This document shows, piece after piece, positions 35,005 through 44,345 of a stretch of DNA of 58,468 nucleotides. The notes below the pieces were generated by a model. The model saw nothing but the letters and a program-made list of their open reading frames with translations. It did no database searches and was not told the origin of the DNA. Where the stretch lies: the NCBI GenBank assembly GCA_913009895.1, contig CAJVXY010000001.1, positions 1-58,468 on the forward strand, given 5' to 3'. The translations under genes and the position numbers were made by a program. How positions within the stretch are numbered: position 1 is the stretch's first letter; the number at the start of each line of letters is the position of its first letter. Source of the DNA: an uncultured Acidiferrobacteraceae bacterium. Its GTDB lineage: Bacteria > Pseudomonadota > Gammaproteobacteria > Acidiferrobacterales > SZUA-150.

Positions 35005-35691
35005 CTAAAACCGAAGCTCGAGGGATTTACATAAAAATCTCATTAATGGTATTGCCGTCTCAAATGACCTGGTGACATTGCTTAATAACCCGTTTGATAC
35101 TATTTGTTTATTATCGAGACTGGAAATTGCAATAAAATCCTTGCGTTTAAGATCTTCAATTAATGGATGTTGTTTGTCGTATCCCCGGGGATAAGTGATG
35201 AGAGAGCCCCCTGCAAGTTCAAATTTTTTTCTGAACTTTTTATCCTGGCTGGCTTTGATCCAGGTTTTGCTTTTATCGACAATTGCCGTACGAATAGTCG
35301 CCAATGTTTGGGAGTCAGGGTGCCAGATACCCGCACCGACAAAATTATTCCCCGGTTCTATATGCAGGTAAAAACCAGGGGCATGCACGTCTTTTCCCAG
35401 TTCGTGCCGAAACTGGATACCAATATTTGTTTTGTATGGACTTTTATTTTTGCTAAAACGGACATCACGGTGGACACGCATTAACGAGCCGCCCATTTTT
35501 TTTGGTATGGCGACAAAATGGGGAGAGATAGATGCTAACCCGTCAATCATATCTGTAATAAAATCCAGGGCCGGCGAACGAACCAGGTCTTCATATTCTT
35601 GCTTGTGTTCAGCAAACCAGTCACGGTCATTATTGTTTTCCAGTTTTTTCAGGAACCTGAAACTTGCCTGGGAAAAGTAGCTAATTGCCAT
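35005..35691 (-). CDS. DUF2461 family protein
   Basis: The 228-residue soluble protein matches DUF2461 (TIGR02453): FSQASFRFLKKLENNNDRDW, then FAEHKQEYEDLVRSPALDFI, MRVHRDVRFSKNKSPYKTNI and FYLHIEPGNNFVGAGIWHPD. The function of the family is unknown. The start ATG was chosen for GGAG about eight bases upstream and because the family begins here. A hairpin repeat (35753) lies just upstream of it. Confidence 0.88.
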   Translation of the reverse strand: MAISYFSQASFRFLKKLENNNDRDWFAEHKQEYEDLVRSPALDFITDMIDGLASISPHFVAIPKKMGGSLMRVHRDVRFSKNKSPYKTNIGIQFRHELGKDVHAPGFYLHIEPGNNFVGAGIWHPDSQTLATIRTAIVDKSKTWIKASQDKKFRKKFELAGGSLITYPRGYDKQHPLIEDLKRKDFIAISSLDNKQIVSNGLLSNVTRSFETAIPLMRFLCKSLELRF

Positions 35692-35752
35692 AATGTAAAC
35701 TCCGAAAATTAATCTCTCCAGGGAGAATTCCCCGTTTCTTGCGGTGTAGTGG

Positions 35753-35852
35753 TCTGTAGGTTGACGCTGAGGTACGAAGCCCAACATTATTATTGGTGGA
35801 GTTCCATGCCCAGTTGTTGGGCTTCGTACCTCAGCACCAACCTACAATCAGG
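35753..35852 (+). repeat. Hairpin repeat, type 2, copy A
   Basis: The unit of 100 bases carries arms related to TAGGTTGGNGCTGAGGTACG on the left and complementary on the right, with the spacer around TTATTATTGG. The left arm has a change (GTTGACGC) that weakens the pairing. A near-identical copy is at 43226-43326. The arms resemble those inside the MITE-like elements, but the terminal inverted repeats are absent. Confidence 0.8.
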
Positions 35853-36031
35853 AATAACCCGTCTGTTTGTAGCGGGGTGATTTCTTTCAGTATAAATAAC
35901 GAAGACATAAATACAAAGTTTCTTGATGGTTTAGTCCAATAAATAATAAAAGCGGAGAATCGTGTTAACTCGGCCCGCTATTCGGGAGAAAATTGCTTGT
36001 AAACTGCCAAAACGAGATTAAATATGGGCAT

Positions 36032-36059
36032 AAAAAAACGACAGGAATATCCTGCCGTT
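36032..36059 (-). terminator. Rho-independent terminator
   Basis: On the minus strand the stem AACGGCAGGA pairs with TCCTGTCGTT (one GT wobble) around a 3-base loop, then runs into seven T residues. It follows the hypothetical gene at 36082. The 150 bases to the repeat at 35753 hold nothing else. Confidence 0.88.
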
Positions 36060-36081
36060 CTCCCTGTACATTACATGGTTA

Positions 36082-36756
36082 TTATTTAGCGCAGATTTTC
36101 TCTGCCAGTTTTATCAGGTTTTCACCCTTAAAAATATTTTGGATATTGTCTGTTGCCACAGACAGTAGCTGACAGACATCATCATCAGACTTGCCGGCAT
36201 CGGTTGCTAACGCGGCCGCGTTTGCAAGTGCTGTTATCCTGCTAAGCGTCTCTTTTTGTTTTTTCATATCTTCATGGGATCCACCAGTTGTGATACCCAG
36301 TGCCACCAGGTTATCAATACCATCCAGTTCTTCCTGGGCAGCATCTGCAATAACAAGGGCCGAATCTGCGCTACGATCCTCGTTATGCATCCAGCTGCTT
36401 GCCCAGCGCCTGAAGGCCTTGTCTTTAACCATGTTGCTGATAGTCGCAATGGCAAACATGATTCTTTGTTCCATCCTGACCACGGGCGCTTCAACTTCCT
36501 TGACCACCAGGTAGACTTTGCCATTTTTGACATTTGGATCTACTGCCCATTGCTCAATAGAATAAAGCTTCAAATGGTGACTGGCGGGATCTTCGGCACT
36601 AACCAGTGACGCGAGCTCAGGACTACCGCCAGCTGAATGTACTGTTTTTAGCATCAGATCTTCTTTTGAGCCCAATTCAGTTAGAAATTTACCAGGTTTT
36701 AGCTGGACGTTATCCGGTGTACAACCGGTTTCGTCTGCAAAGGCATATTTACGCAT
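36082..36756 (-). CDS. Hypothetical 224-residue protein
   Basis: The protein is soluble, with no signal peptide. It is acidic and rich in Ala and Asp, with a strand-containing first half (KPGKFLTELGSKEDLMLK, KLYSIEQWAVDPNVKNGKVY) and a helical second half (AIATISNMVKDKAFRRWASS and KQKETLSRITALANAAALAT). I do not recognise a family. GGAGTAACC lies upstream of the start and a strong terminator follows, so it is likely expressed. It is divergent from the SLC13-type transporter gene, 190 bases away, with which it could share control. Confidence 0.65.
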   Translation of the reverse strand: MRKYAFADETGCTPDNVQLKPGKFLTELGSKEDLMLKTVHSAGGSPELASLVSAEDPASHHLKLYSIEQWAVDPNVKNGKVYLVVKEVEAPVVRMEQRIMFAIATISNMVKDKAFRRWASSWMHNEDRSADSALVIADAAQEELDGIDNLVALGITTGGSHEDMKKQKETLSRITALANAAALATDAGKSDDDVCQLLSVATDNIQNIFKGENLIKLAEKICAK

Positions 36757-36945
36757 AATGGTTACTCCAGAAATTGTTGCTTACAGGAATGGGTATGCAA
36801 AACTTATGCCGGATTTATTTATAAAAAACACCGGGTTTTATGGCGTATATTTCAAGTTTGATGCCTGGATTAGACCTGTAGAGTCGCCTGGACAAATGTG
36901 TACTCTCACGATACGTCACCTGAAAAGTGGTTTAGCCTTGAACCT

Positions 36946-38778
36946 ATGCCAACAACGCCAGAACCCCATGCAATTGCCGTCATTGTTTTGACGTTCGTCG
37001 CTTTTTTTCTTTTCTCCCGCGATCGCATCCCCATAGAAACAACCAGCCTGATAATACTCTCGGCCTTAACCCTGGGTTTTCAAATATTTCCCTACGAGCA
37101 AGCTGGCGAAACCCTTAAAGTCAGTGATTTTTTCCTGGGTTTTGGTCATGAAGCATTAATTACAATTTCTGCATTAATGATCCTGGGCAGGGGACTGGTC
37201 GCCACCGGCGCCCTTGAACCAGTGGCAAGATTATTTTCACGGGTATGGAGTTCTTTTCCAAAAGGTGCAATGTTGCTGTTACTGATATTCAGTGCTGCTG
37301 CCAGTGGCCTGGTCAACGACACGCCGATTGTTGTACTGATGATGCCGATCCTCATAAGCATTGCCCTGCGTACCGGCACCTCGCCAACCAAATCACTTTT
37401 ATCCATGAACTACGCAGTACTACTGGGCGGCATGTCGACATCAATTGGTACCTCGACAAATTTACTCGTTGTTGCTATTGCCGCTGATCTTGGTGTCAGG
37501 CAATTCGGTATTTTTGATTTTACGCCCCTGGCAGCAACGGCCGCGATTGGCGGCATACTATATATATGGTTGGTCATGCCACGAATATTACCCGACAGGG
37601 AATCACCCATGGCCAATGCCGCACCCCGGCTTTTTAGTGCGATTCTTTACATAAATGAAGATAGCTTCGCCAATGGCAAAAAAATTATGGAGGTACTGAA
37701 ACGAACAGAAAATAGAATAAAAATTGATCGTATTGTCAGGGGAGAAAATTTAACACTGGCACGACTGCCCACGTTAACCCTGAACGCAGGCGATCGCATT
37801 TTCCTCTCTGATACGCCAGAGAATCTTAAGGAATATGAAACATTACTTGAAGCGACATTATACAATGTTGGCGACGAAGAAGAGCGTGTCACCGAAGAAA
37901 GCCCATTAACCGCGCCAGATGAACAGCTCGCCGAGATTGTGGTGACAGAAGGCTCATTGCTTCATAAAAGTACGCTCCAGCGAACCCATTTTAGTGAAAT
38001 ATTTGATGTTCTGATTCTTGCTTTGCACAATCGCGGCCACAATAGCGCTGTCAGTAAGGGTAATATAAGAAAAATGGTATTGCGGGTGGGTGACGTTTTA
38101 CTGGTGCAGGGCACTAAAGAAAATATTGCCGCACTTCGTACTGACCCCCGTATGCTTGTGCTTGACCAGACCATAGATTTGCCAACTACGGTGCGGGCAC
38201 CACTGGCCTTGATTATCATGGGTGCGGCGGTGGTGCTGGCTGTTTTCAAGATCCTGCCAATTTCTGTCAGTGCCTTGCTGGGTGTATTGGCAATGCTGTT
38301 AACACGTTGCTTAAACTGGTCTGATGTCGGCAGTTCCCTGAGCACTAAAATTATTTTGTTGATTGCTTCCAGCCTGGCACTGGGTGTTGCGCTAACCCGT
38401 ACCGGGGGCACAGATTATATTGCCCAGTGGTTTATTATTCTCTCCCAATCATTATCTCCGGAGCTGACACTGGGTTTACTCATGTTGCTGATGGCATTGT
38501 TCACCAATTTTGTTTCCAATAATGCTGCGGCGGCGATTGGTACGCCTATTGCGGTCAGTATTGCAAGTAATCTTGGGCTATCACCAGAACCTTTTGTATT
38601 GGCCATCCTTTTTGGTGCCAACTTTTGTTATGCCACGCCCATGGCCTATCAAACGAACCTGATGGTCATGAGTGCCGGGGGTTATCGATTTTCTGATTTT
38701 GTCAGGGCAGGCGTGCCCCTTGCCATTATTATGCTTACCTTGTACACGATATTATTGCCCCGGTTTTTTCCTTTTTAG
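36946..38778 (+). CDS. SLC13/DASS-type transporter with RCK_C domains
   Basis: The 610-residue protein has about 11-12 membrane helices of the SLC13/CitT superfamily, with the repeated Ser-Asn-Thr motifs seen as MSTSIGTSTNLLVVAIAADL in the first half and NAAAAIGTPIAVSIASNLGL in the second. Between helix groups (about residues 205-395) two RCK_C/TrkA-C-like domains are present (RIVRGENLTLARLPTLTLNA and RTHFSEIFDVLILALHNRGH). Such proteins move anions such as sulfate or dicarboxylates with Na+ or H+. The start is uncertain: ATG 36946 is preferred, but an in-frame GTG lies at 36898. The substrate is unknown. Confidence 0.85.
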   Translation: MPTTPEPHAIAVIVLTFVAFFLFSRDRIPIETTSLIILSALTLGFQIFPYEQAGETLKVSDFFLGFGHEALITISALMILGRGLVATGALEPVARLFSRVWSSFPKGAMLLLLIFSAAASGLVNDTPIVVLMMPILISIALRTGTSPTKSLLSMNYAVLLGGMSTSIGTSTNLLVVAIAADLGVRQFGIFDFTPLAATAAIGGILYIWLVMPRILPDRESPMANAAPRLFSAILYINEDSFANGKKIMEVLKRTENRIKIDRIVRGENLTLARLPTLTLNAGDRIFLSDTPENLKEYETLLEATLYNVGDEEERVTEESPLTAPDEQLAEIVVTEGSLLHKSTLQRTHFSEIFDVLILALHNRGHNSAVSKGNIRKMVLRVGDVLLVQGTKENIAALRTDPRMLVLDQTIDLPTTVRAPLALIIMGAAVVLAVFKILPISVSALLGVLAMLLTRCLNWSDVGSSLSTKIILLIASSLALGVALTRTGGTDYIAQWFIILSQSLSPELTLGLLMLLMALFTNFVSNNAAAAIGTPIAVSIASNLGLSPEPFVLAILFGANFCYATPMAYQTNLMVMSAGGYRFSDFVRAGVPLAIIMLTLYTILLPRFFPF

Positions 38779-38809
38779 CAGCTATACGGACATGAAACCG
38801 GTATAGCCT

Positions 38810-38972
38810 AATGGCACTGACTTAAGCCCAATAAGTCTTTTTTTATAGGTTGGACTGAGGAACGAAGTCCAACAGTGGCGCTTTGTTTAACACTTGCGTT
38901 GGACTTCGTTCCTCAGTCCAACCTACGGAGAACCATGTTTAAACCAGGTATCAGACTTAAGTCAGTATCATT
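38810..38972 (-). mobile_element. MITE-like element, copy D (inverted)
   Basis: This 163-base copy is in the opposite orientation to copies A-C. The left end reads AATGGCACTGACTTAAGCC; the right end is degraded (TTAAGTCAGTATCATT). The central palindrome is intact. The flanks CCGGTATAGCCT and CCGGTATAAAAA match at 8 of 12 positions. It lies between convergent genes. Confidence 0.82.
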
Positions 38973-39018
38973 CCGGTATAAAAATTAGCGAGACTGAAAT
39001 AAAAATTTTATAAACAGC

Positions 39019-39804
39019 TTAATTATATTTTTTTAGCCACTTGTTTACTTCTGTGACTAATTCATCTTCCTTGCCCACGAGAAAATGGTTGGCCCCTTTT
39101 ATTTCGACCTGGTAATAGTTTTTATTACCTGCTTCCCTGGCGGTTTTGGCTTTAAGTTTTTTAGTCTGGACAACACCCGGTAGATCATCACTACCTGATA
39201 AATCCAGCACCGGTATGCTAATTTTTTTAAGCGATTGGATATAATCCAGCTTGGGATCCTTGAACATATTACCGGTTGCACCAATGGCAACCAGGGAACG
39301 AATTTCGGGACGTTTATTATTTGCCACATAGTAACCAGCCATGGTGGCGCCCATGCTATGGCCGATGATGGTAATATTTTTAACACCCTTGTTTTTGAGA
39401 AAGTTTATACCGGCATTGATACGTGGTGCGATCTCGGAATATAATGGTTTATAATCTTTATAGTCTGCCTTGTTATCCAGTATCGGCATTTGCAGGGAAA
39501 GGGTAAACCAGCCGGTATCGGGCAGACGGGTTCGTAATGGTTGAACTACATCTGTCCAGTTTGGATGCGCACCAAGCCCATGCAATACAATAACACCACC
39601 CAGTTTTTTATCGGTAGTCGGTTCTGTATAGATGCCAAGGAATTTCTGGCCATCGGCTTTTAACCAGACAGCATCACCGGTCATAATGCTATCGACTGTC
39701 TGGTCGGCCCAGCGTTTTTCTTTGGCAAGATCGGAGGCCTGGGCACTTAAAGAAAAAATGACCAGGACAAAGTAGAGGAAGATAATAGCCAGTTTGTTAA
39801 GCAT
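39019..39804 (-). CDS. DUF3530-like alpha/beta hydrolase, exported
   Basis: The 261-residue product has a signal peptide (FSLSAQASD). It has an alpha/beta hydrolase layout: oxyanion HGLGAHPNWTDVVQPLRTRL, nucleophile Ser in IIGHSMGATMAGYYV, Asp in LSGSDDLPGV and His in KGANHFLVGKED. This fits DUF3530, whose members are mostly uncharacterised. GGAGG precedes the start. It probably acts in the periplasm on an ester or similar bond. Confidence 0.82.
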   Translation of the reverse strand: MLNKLAIIFLYFVLVIFSLSAQASDLAKEKRWADQTVDSIMTGDAVWLKADGQKFLGIYTEPTTDKKLGGVIVLHGLGAHPNWTDVVQPLRTRLPDTGWFTLSLQMPILDNKADYKDYKPLYSEIAPRINAGINFLKNKGVKNITIIGHSMGATMAGYYVANNKRPEIRSLVAIGATGNMFKDPKLDYIQSLKKISIPVLDLSGSDDLPGVVQTKKLKAKTAREAGNKNYYQVEIKGANHFLVGKEDELVTEVNKWLKKYN

Positions 39805-39889
39805 TTTGGTAACCTCCGGTGAGATGATATGATTTTTCTAATCTATTGCCAATGAATATTTTCAGGGAATAAATACGGTAAAATATTGT

Positions 39890-41074
39890 ATGAGCCTTAT
39901 ACTTATATATACCATTCTTTTTTGCAGCATTTGGGTACTGCTGCTGCTTGGTTTTTTCTGGACATTGAAAAGCACACCGTTGTTCCGTAAAGAAACGGAA
40001 AACGAGGCTAACAGTCAAAATAATTGGCCATTCCTGAGTATTATCGTGCCCGCCTGCAACGAGGCAGAGCATATAGAGACTGCAATACAATCCTTGATAG
40101 ATCAGGATTATCCCAAGCTTGAAATTATTGCTATCAATGACCGTTCAACAGACGAGACAGGTAACATACTTGAGCGCCTGGCCATAAATGAGCCACGATT
40201 GCAGGTATTACATATAAAAGAATTACCTGGTGGCTGGTTGGGCAAGGTAAATGCATTGCGCCATGGGGTCGAGAGAGCAAAAGGGGAGTGGTTGTTATTT
40301 ACCGATGCCGATGTTCACTTTAACCAGGGTTTGCTTAAACGTGCTATTTATTTAGCAAATAAAGAAAAGGCAGATCACCTGGTATTGATGCCAGTTGTTT
40401 TTAGTAAAAAGTTCTGGCTGGATATTTGTATCACAACTTTTGGATTCCTGTTTTTTATTTCCACCCGCGTGATTCTTGTCAACCGGAAAAATAGTAAAAC
40501 ACCTATTGGGATTGGTGCTTTTAACCTGGTGAATAAAGAAATTTATAACAGGACGCCGGGTTTTGAGTGGCTTCGACTTGAGCCTGCCGATGATTATGGA
40601 TTGGGATTGATGATTAAAAATGCAGGCGGGCGTACACATTTTTCATTAGCCGAACATGATTTATCTGTACCCTGGTATGGTTCTGTCAAAGAAATGTTTA
40701 AGGGACTCGAAAAGAATTTGTTCGGTTCTGGCGCTCACTATAGCCTGGTAAGGCTGATCATTATGGTGCCTGTATTGTGGCTGCTCGCTGCAGCCCCTGT
40801 CATCGCATTAGTCGCTGGCCTGTTAACTCCCTCGTGGACAATGATTGCACTGGGCGGGGTTGCCATTGGTGTACTTGTTGTTATTTCTATATTCTCATTC
40901 AAAAGGCGGCGTCCGGAGTCTTTATATTTATTATTATTTCCGCTTGGGTTGTTAATGATTAGTTTTATGTTCCTGTGGTCTGGATATCGGTGCCTGAAGA
41001 ATGGTGGCATAGATTGGCGAGGCACCCATTATTCACTTAAAGAGCTACGTGCCGGGCAACGGGTAAAATTCTAG
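39890..41074 (+). CDS. Membrane glycosyltransferase, family 2
   Basis: The 394-residue protein has an N-terminal hydrophobic helix, a GT-A domain (SIIVPACNEAEHIETAIQSL, DQDYPKLEIIAINDRSTDET and the DXD motif TDADV) and three or more C-terminal helices. The stretch GGWLGKVNALRHG resembles the HpnB/CrtQ-type group of lipid-linked glycosyltransferases. A sugar is likely transferred from a nucleotide donor to a membrane lipid or carotenoid-like acceptor; which one is not known. The start has no clear ribosome site. Confidence 0.82.
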   Translation: MSLILIYTILFCSIWVLLLLGFFWTLKSTPLFRKETENEANSQNNWPFLSIIVPACNEAEHIETAIQSLIDQDYPKLEIIAINDRSTDETGNILERLAINEPRLQVLHIKELPGGWLGKVNALRHGVERAKGEWLLFTDADVHFNQGLLKRAIYLANKEKADHLVLMPVVFSKKFWLDICITTFGFLFFISTRVILVNRKNSKTPIGIGAFNLVNKEIYNRTPGFEWLRLEPADDYGLGLMIKNAGGRTHFSLAEHDLSVPWYGSVKEMFKGLEKNLFGSGAHYSLVRLIIMVPVLWLLAAAPVIALVAGLLTPSWTMIALGGVAIGVLVVISIFSFKRRRPESLYLLLFPLGLLMISFMFLWSGYRCLKNGGIDWRGTHYSLKELRAGQRVKF

Positions 41075-41203
41075 ACATGATAGCCTGGCCTGCTAATTTT
41101 TCGTATTATCTTGCGTTGCAGACCAGCTATCGACCCATAATTCCATTGGATAGTGACTACTTAACCGTTTAATATGTCCCGCACTCAATAAAAGCCTATA
41201 TTT

Positions 41204-43189
41204 ATGAAAAACCTTTGGAACGACGCGGAAGCTGCAAAATGCAGCGATGATCTTGACTTGCGAGTTTATAGTTCGCAGTTACTGGGCCAGGATAAATCAC
41301 TGGTTTTGCACGGTGGCGGCAATACCTCGGTTAAAATCGAGCAGGAAAATATTCTTGGTGAAACAGAAACACTGTTATATATAAAGGGTAGTGGCTGGGA
41401 TCTCGAAACCATACAGCGACCAGGTTTTGCGCCGGTTCGCCTGGATCACCTGGTGAAGCTGGCGGCATTGCCCGCTTTATCTGATCCCCAGATGGTCAAT
41501 GAACTCAAGACTCACATGACCGATGCCGCGGCACCGGCACCTTCTATTGAAACCATCCTGCATGCCATCCTGCCATACAAGTTTGTTGATCATACCCATG
41601 CCGATACCATTGTCACCATTACCAATACACCTAACGGCTTAAAACATATCAGGGAAATCTTTGGCGATGAACTGGTTATCATTCCTTACGTGATGCCGGG
41701 TTTTGATTTGGCCCGTGTTTGTGCCGAAGAATTCAGGAAACAGGGAAATGACAGGACAACTGGTATGGTGTTAATGAACCATGGCCTGTTTTCATTCGCC
41801 GATTCGGCAAAAGAATCTTACGATAGAATGATCAAACTGGTCACCTGGGCAGAAGACTTTTTAAAAGAGAAAAAAGCCTGGGAGCTGGAAAACCATAAGC
41901 GCAAAAACAAGCCTGGTGTGAGTAATAATCCTGTGGTTGAGGGACTTGCCAAATTTCGCGCGGATATATCACAGGCCGCTGGGTTGCCAATGATTCTCCA
42001 GACCCAGCAAGATGAAAATACCCTGGCATTTGCCAATCGCAAAGATTGTTCCGTGATCACCCAGCAAGGGCCGGCCACGCCTGATCATGTAATTCGCACC
42101 AAACGACTACCCATGTTAGGCCGGGATATTGATAAGTATGTTTCAGCCTATAAAAAATACTTCAAGCAACATTCAAAAAATTCCAAAGAACCCATGACCA
42201 TGCTTGACCCGGCCCCAAGAATTATCCTGGACCCGGAGTTCGGTTTGTCTACGGCTGGCCGTAGTGCCAAAGATGCCATGATTAATAATGAATTGTATCT
42301 CCACACCATGGATATCATTCAGCGATCAACCAAGCTGGAATCTTTCCAGGCATTACCTTCGCAAGATATTTTTGAAGTTGAGTATTGGGACCTGGAACAG
42401 GCCAAGTTACGTAAGGGTGGTAAACCACCCGTCTTTACCGGCGAGATTGCACTGGTAACCGGCGCCGCTTCGGGTATCGGCAAGGCCTGTGTAGCGGCCT
42501 TGTTAAACAAAGGCGCTGCTGTCGTAGGCATTGATTTGAATGCCGATGTGGTCACCATGCATGACCGGGTCGATTATCGTGGTTTCGTTTGTGATGTCAC
42601 TGATGAAGAAAAAATGGCGTCCGTGCTGGCAGAGATCACGCTGGCCTATGGCGGGCTCGACATGCTCATATTAAATGCCGGTATTTTCCCGGGCGGTGCA
42701 AACATCGCCGAAATGGATATGTCCGAGTGGCGCAAGGTACTGGAAGTAAACCTGACATCGGGTTTGCAGCTCATGCATCTTGCCTATCCCTTGCTCAAGC
42801 TTGCCCCGAATAAAGGCCGGGTTGTGATCATTGGCTCTAAAAACGTGGCTGCACCCGGGCCTGGTGCCAGTGCTTATTCAGCTTCCAAGGCGGCATTGAA
42901 CCAGCTCATGCGTATTGCTGCCCTGGAGTGGGGCGTGGATGGCATTCGCATTAACAGCCTGCACCCTGACGCGGTATTTGATACGGGTATCTGGACACCG
43001 GAAGTCATCGCTGCCCGCGCCGCATCTTACGGGATGACCATAGATGAATACAAACAACGTAATGTCATGAAAGTAGAAATCACAAGCAAAGATGTTGCAG
43101 CCCTGGCTGCTGAAATGTGCGGGCCATTGTTTGCCAAAACCACTGCTGCGCAGGTACCCGTTGATGGTGGAGATGTGCGGGTTATTTAA
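41204..43189 (+). CDS. Bifunctional class II aldolase / short-chain dehydrogenase
   Basis: The 661-residue protein joins a class II aldolase domain (residues about 20-240: LVLHGGGNTSVK, VDHTHADTIV, GMVLMNHGLFSFAD, with the zinc-binding HTH and NHG His) to a short-chain dehydrogenase domain (about 410-660: ALVTGAASGIGKACVAALLN, LILNAGIFPGGAN and the active-site YSASKAALNQ). This is the layout of the RhaD-like aldolase-alcohol dehydrogenases that split a sugar phosphate and oxidise the aldehyde. No rhamnose or fucose genes lie nearby, so the sugar is unknown. The gene appears to stand alone. Confidence 0.9.
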   Translation: MKNLWNDAEAAKCSDDLDLRVYSSQLLGQDKSLVLHGGGNTSVKIEQENILGETETLLYIKGSGWDLETIQRPGFAPVRLDHLVKLAALPALSDPQMVNELKTHMTDAAAPAPSIETILHAILPYKFVDHTHADTIVTITNTPNGLKHIREIFGDELVIIPYVMPGFDLARVCAEEFRKQGNDRTTGMVLMNHGLFSFADSAKESYDRMIKLVTWAEDFLKEKKAWELENHKRKNKPGVSNNPVVEGLAKFRADISQAAGLPMILQTQQDENTLAFANRKDCSVITQQGPATPDHVIRTKRLPMLGRDIDKYVSAYKKYFKQHSKNSKEPMTMLDPAPRIILDPEFGLSTAGRSAKDAMINNELYLHTMDIIQRSTKLESFQALPSQDIFEVEYWDLEQAKLRKGGKPPVFTGEIALVTGAASGIGKACVAALLNKGAAVVGIDLNADVVTMHDRVDYRGFVCDVTDEEKMASVLAEITLAYGGLDMLILNAGIFPGGANIAEMDMSEWRKVLEVNLTSGLQLMHLAYPLLKLAPNKGRVVIIGSKNVAAPGPGASAYSASKAALNQLMRIAALEWGVDGIRINSLHPDAVFDTGIWTPEVIAARAASYGMTIDEYKQRNVMKVEITSKDVAALAAEMCGPLFAKTTAAQVPVDGGDVRVI

Positions 43190-43225
43190 TTTCTCCCAGG
43201 TAGTTTGCGAAAATTTAATATTCAG

Positions 43226-43326
43226 TCTGTAGGTTGGTGCTGAGGTACGAAGCCCAACATTATTATTGGCGGAGTTCCATGACCCAGTTGTTGGGCTTCG
43301 TACCTCAGCACCAACCTACAATCAGG
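43226..43326 (+). repeat. Hairpin repeat, type 2, copy B
   Basis: This copy has well-paired arms (TAGGTTGGTGCTGAGGTACG and CGTACCTCAGCACCAACCTA). It lies 37 bases past the stop of the aldolase-dehydrogenase gene and may stop transcription. The copy at 35753 is about 95% similar in the arms and spacer. Confidence 0.82.
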
Positions 43327-43358
43327 TATTACAGCTTATGCAAGTACCCAGTTGATGT

Positions 43359-43379
43359 AGGGTGGGCAATGCCCGCCCT
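43359..43379. repeat. GGGTGGGCAATGCCCGCCC hairpin
   Basis: The sequence folds on itself (AGGGTGGGC with GCCCGCCCT, one GT wobble). It is close to a short hairpin repeat I know from many proteobacterial genomes, but only this copy is seen in the window. Confidence 0.45.
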
Positions 43380-43423
43380 GCCAGGCTAGTACGTCACGTT
43401 GGAGTGTCGTATCATTTAACAGC

Positions 43424-44287
43424 ATGCTTAAAATTAATAATCCTGTGAAAAAAAATATATTCAAAACGCTTCTCAGCGCTCTTACCATGCTGGTTATTTT
43501 TGTCATTTTGTCAAATGCAGTCATGTATGCCCTGCAGCCAGGCATGGTTTTTTTCCCGACAAGAATTATCAGCCAGACGCCAGATCAATGGGGCCTCAAG
43601 TACGAAGACGTTTACCTGGAATCCAGTAATCAAAATAAAATTCACGGTTGGTACCTGCCTGTAAATAATAGTAATCGGGCTTTAATATTCTTTCATGGTA
43701 ACGGCGGTAATATTTCTCACCGGGGAGATAGCCTGAAAATATTCAACCGCCTGGGATTGAATGTATTAATTATTGATTACCAGGGTTATGGAAAAAGTGA
43801 AGGCAGTCCTGGTGAGCAGGAAATGTATGATGATGCCCTGGTGGCATGGAAATATTTACTGGTAGAAAAAAATTTTAAGTCTAACGATATTATAATATTT
43901 GGTCGTTCCCTGGGCGGTGCCGTAGCAGCAAAGCTGGCAGCAGATGTTAATCCCCGTGTTTTGATTCTTGAATCAACATTTTCTTCTGTCAAGGATATGG
44001 CAAACAGGTTGATGCCTGTCATATCCAGGATTGTTTATTCCCGCTATGAGTTCGATACAGCTCAACAAGTTACAAAAAACAAGGCACCACTACTGGTATT
44101 ACATAGCCGGGATGATGACATCATACCTTTTGAATTAGGTGAAAAAGTATACCAGGCGGCCAACAAACCGAAGATTTTTATTGAAATGGCCGGCGATCAT
44201 AATAGTGGTTTTATACAATCACAACCGGCTTATGAGCAAGCTCTGAAAAATTTTTTAAGAACAAATTTTTACAGTAATAATCTTTAG
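43424..44287 (+). CDS. Alpha/beta hydrolase (BEM46/ABHD13-like), membrane-anchored
   Basis: The 287-residue protein has an N-terminal hydrophobic helix (about 12-33), then an alpha/beta hydrolase domain: oxyanion FFHGNGGNISHRGDS, then LIIDYQGYGKSEGSPGEQEM, nucleophile Ser in FGRSLGGAVAAKL, acid Asp in LHSRDDDIIPFEL and His in GDHNSGF. The triad is complete. The family is thought to contain serine hydrolases of unknown substrate; the anchor would place it at the inner membrane, facing the periplasm. Confidence 0.85.
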   Translation: MLKINNPVKKNIFKTLLSALTMLVIFVILSNAVMYALQPGMVFFPTRIISQTPDQWGLKYEDVYLESSNQNKIHGWYLPVNNSNRALIFFHGNGGNISHRGDSLKIFNRLGLNVLIIDYQGYGKSEGSPGEQEMYDDALVAWKYLLVEKNFKSNDIIIFGRSLGGAVAAKLAADVNPRVLILESTFSSVKDMANRLMPVISRIVYSRYEFDTAQQVTKNKAPLLVLHSRDDDIIPFELGEKVYQAANKPKIFIEMAGDHNSGFIQSQPAYEQALKNFLRTNFYSNNL

Positions 44288-44345
44288 TCGCTAAATTGTG
44301 GGCGTCGATTCTTTAAAATATATACGAATTAGCAAAAAGCATCAC

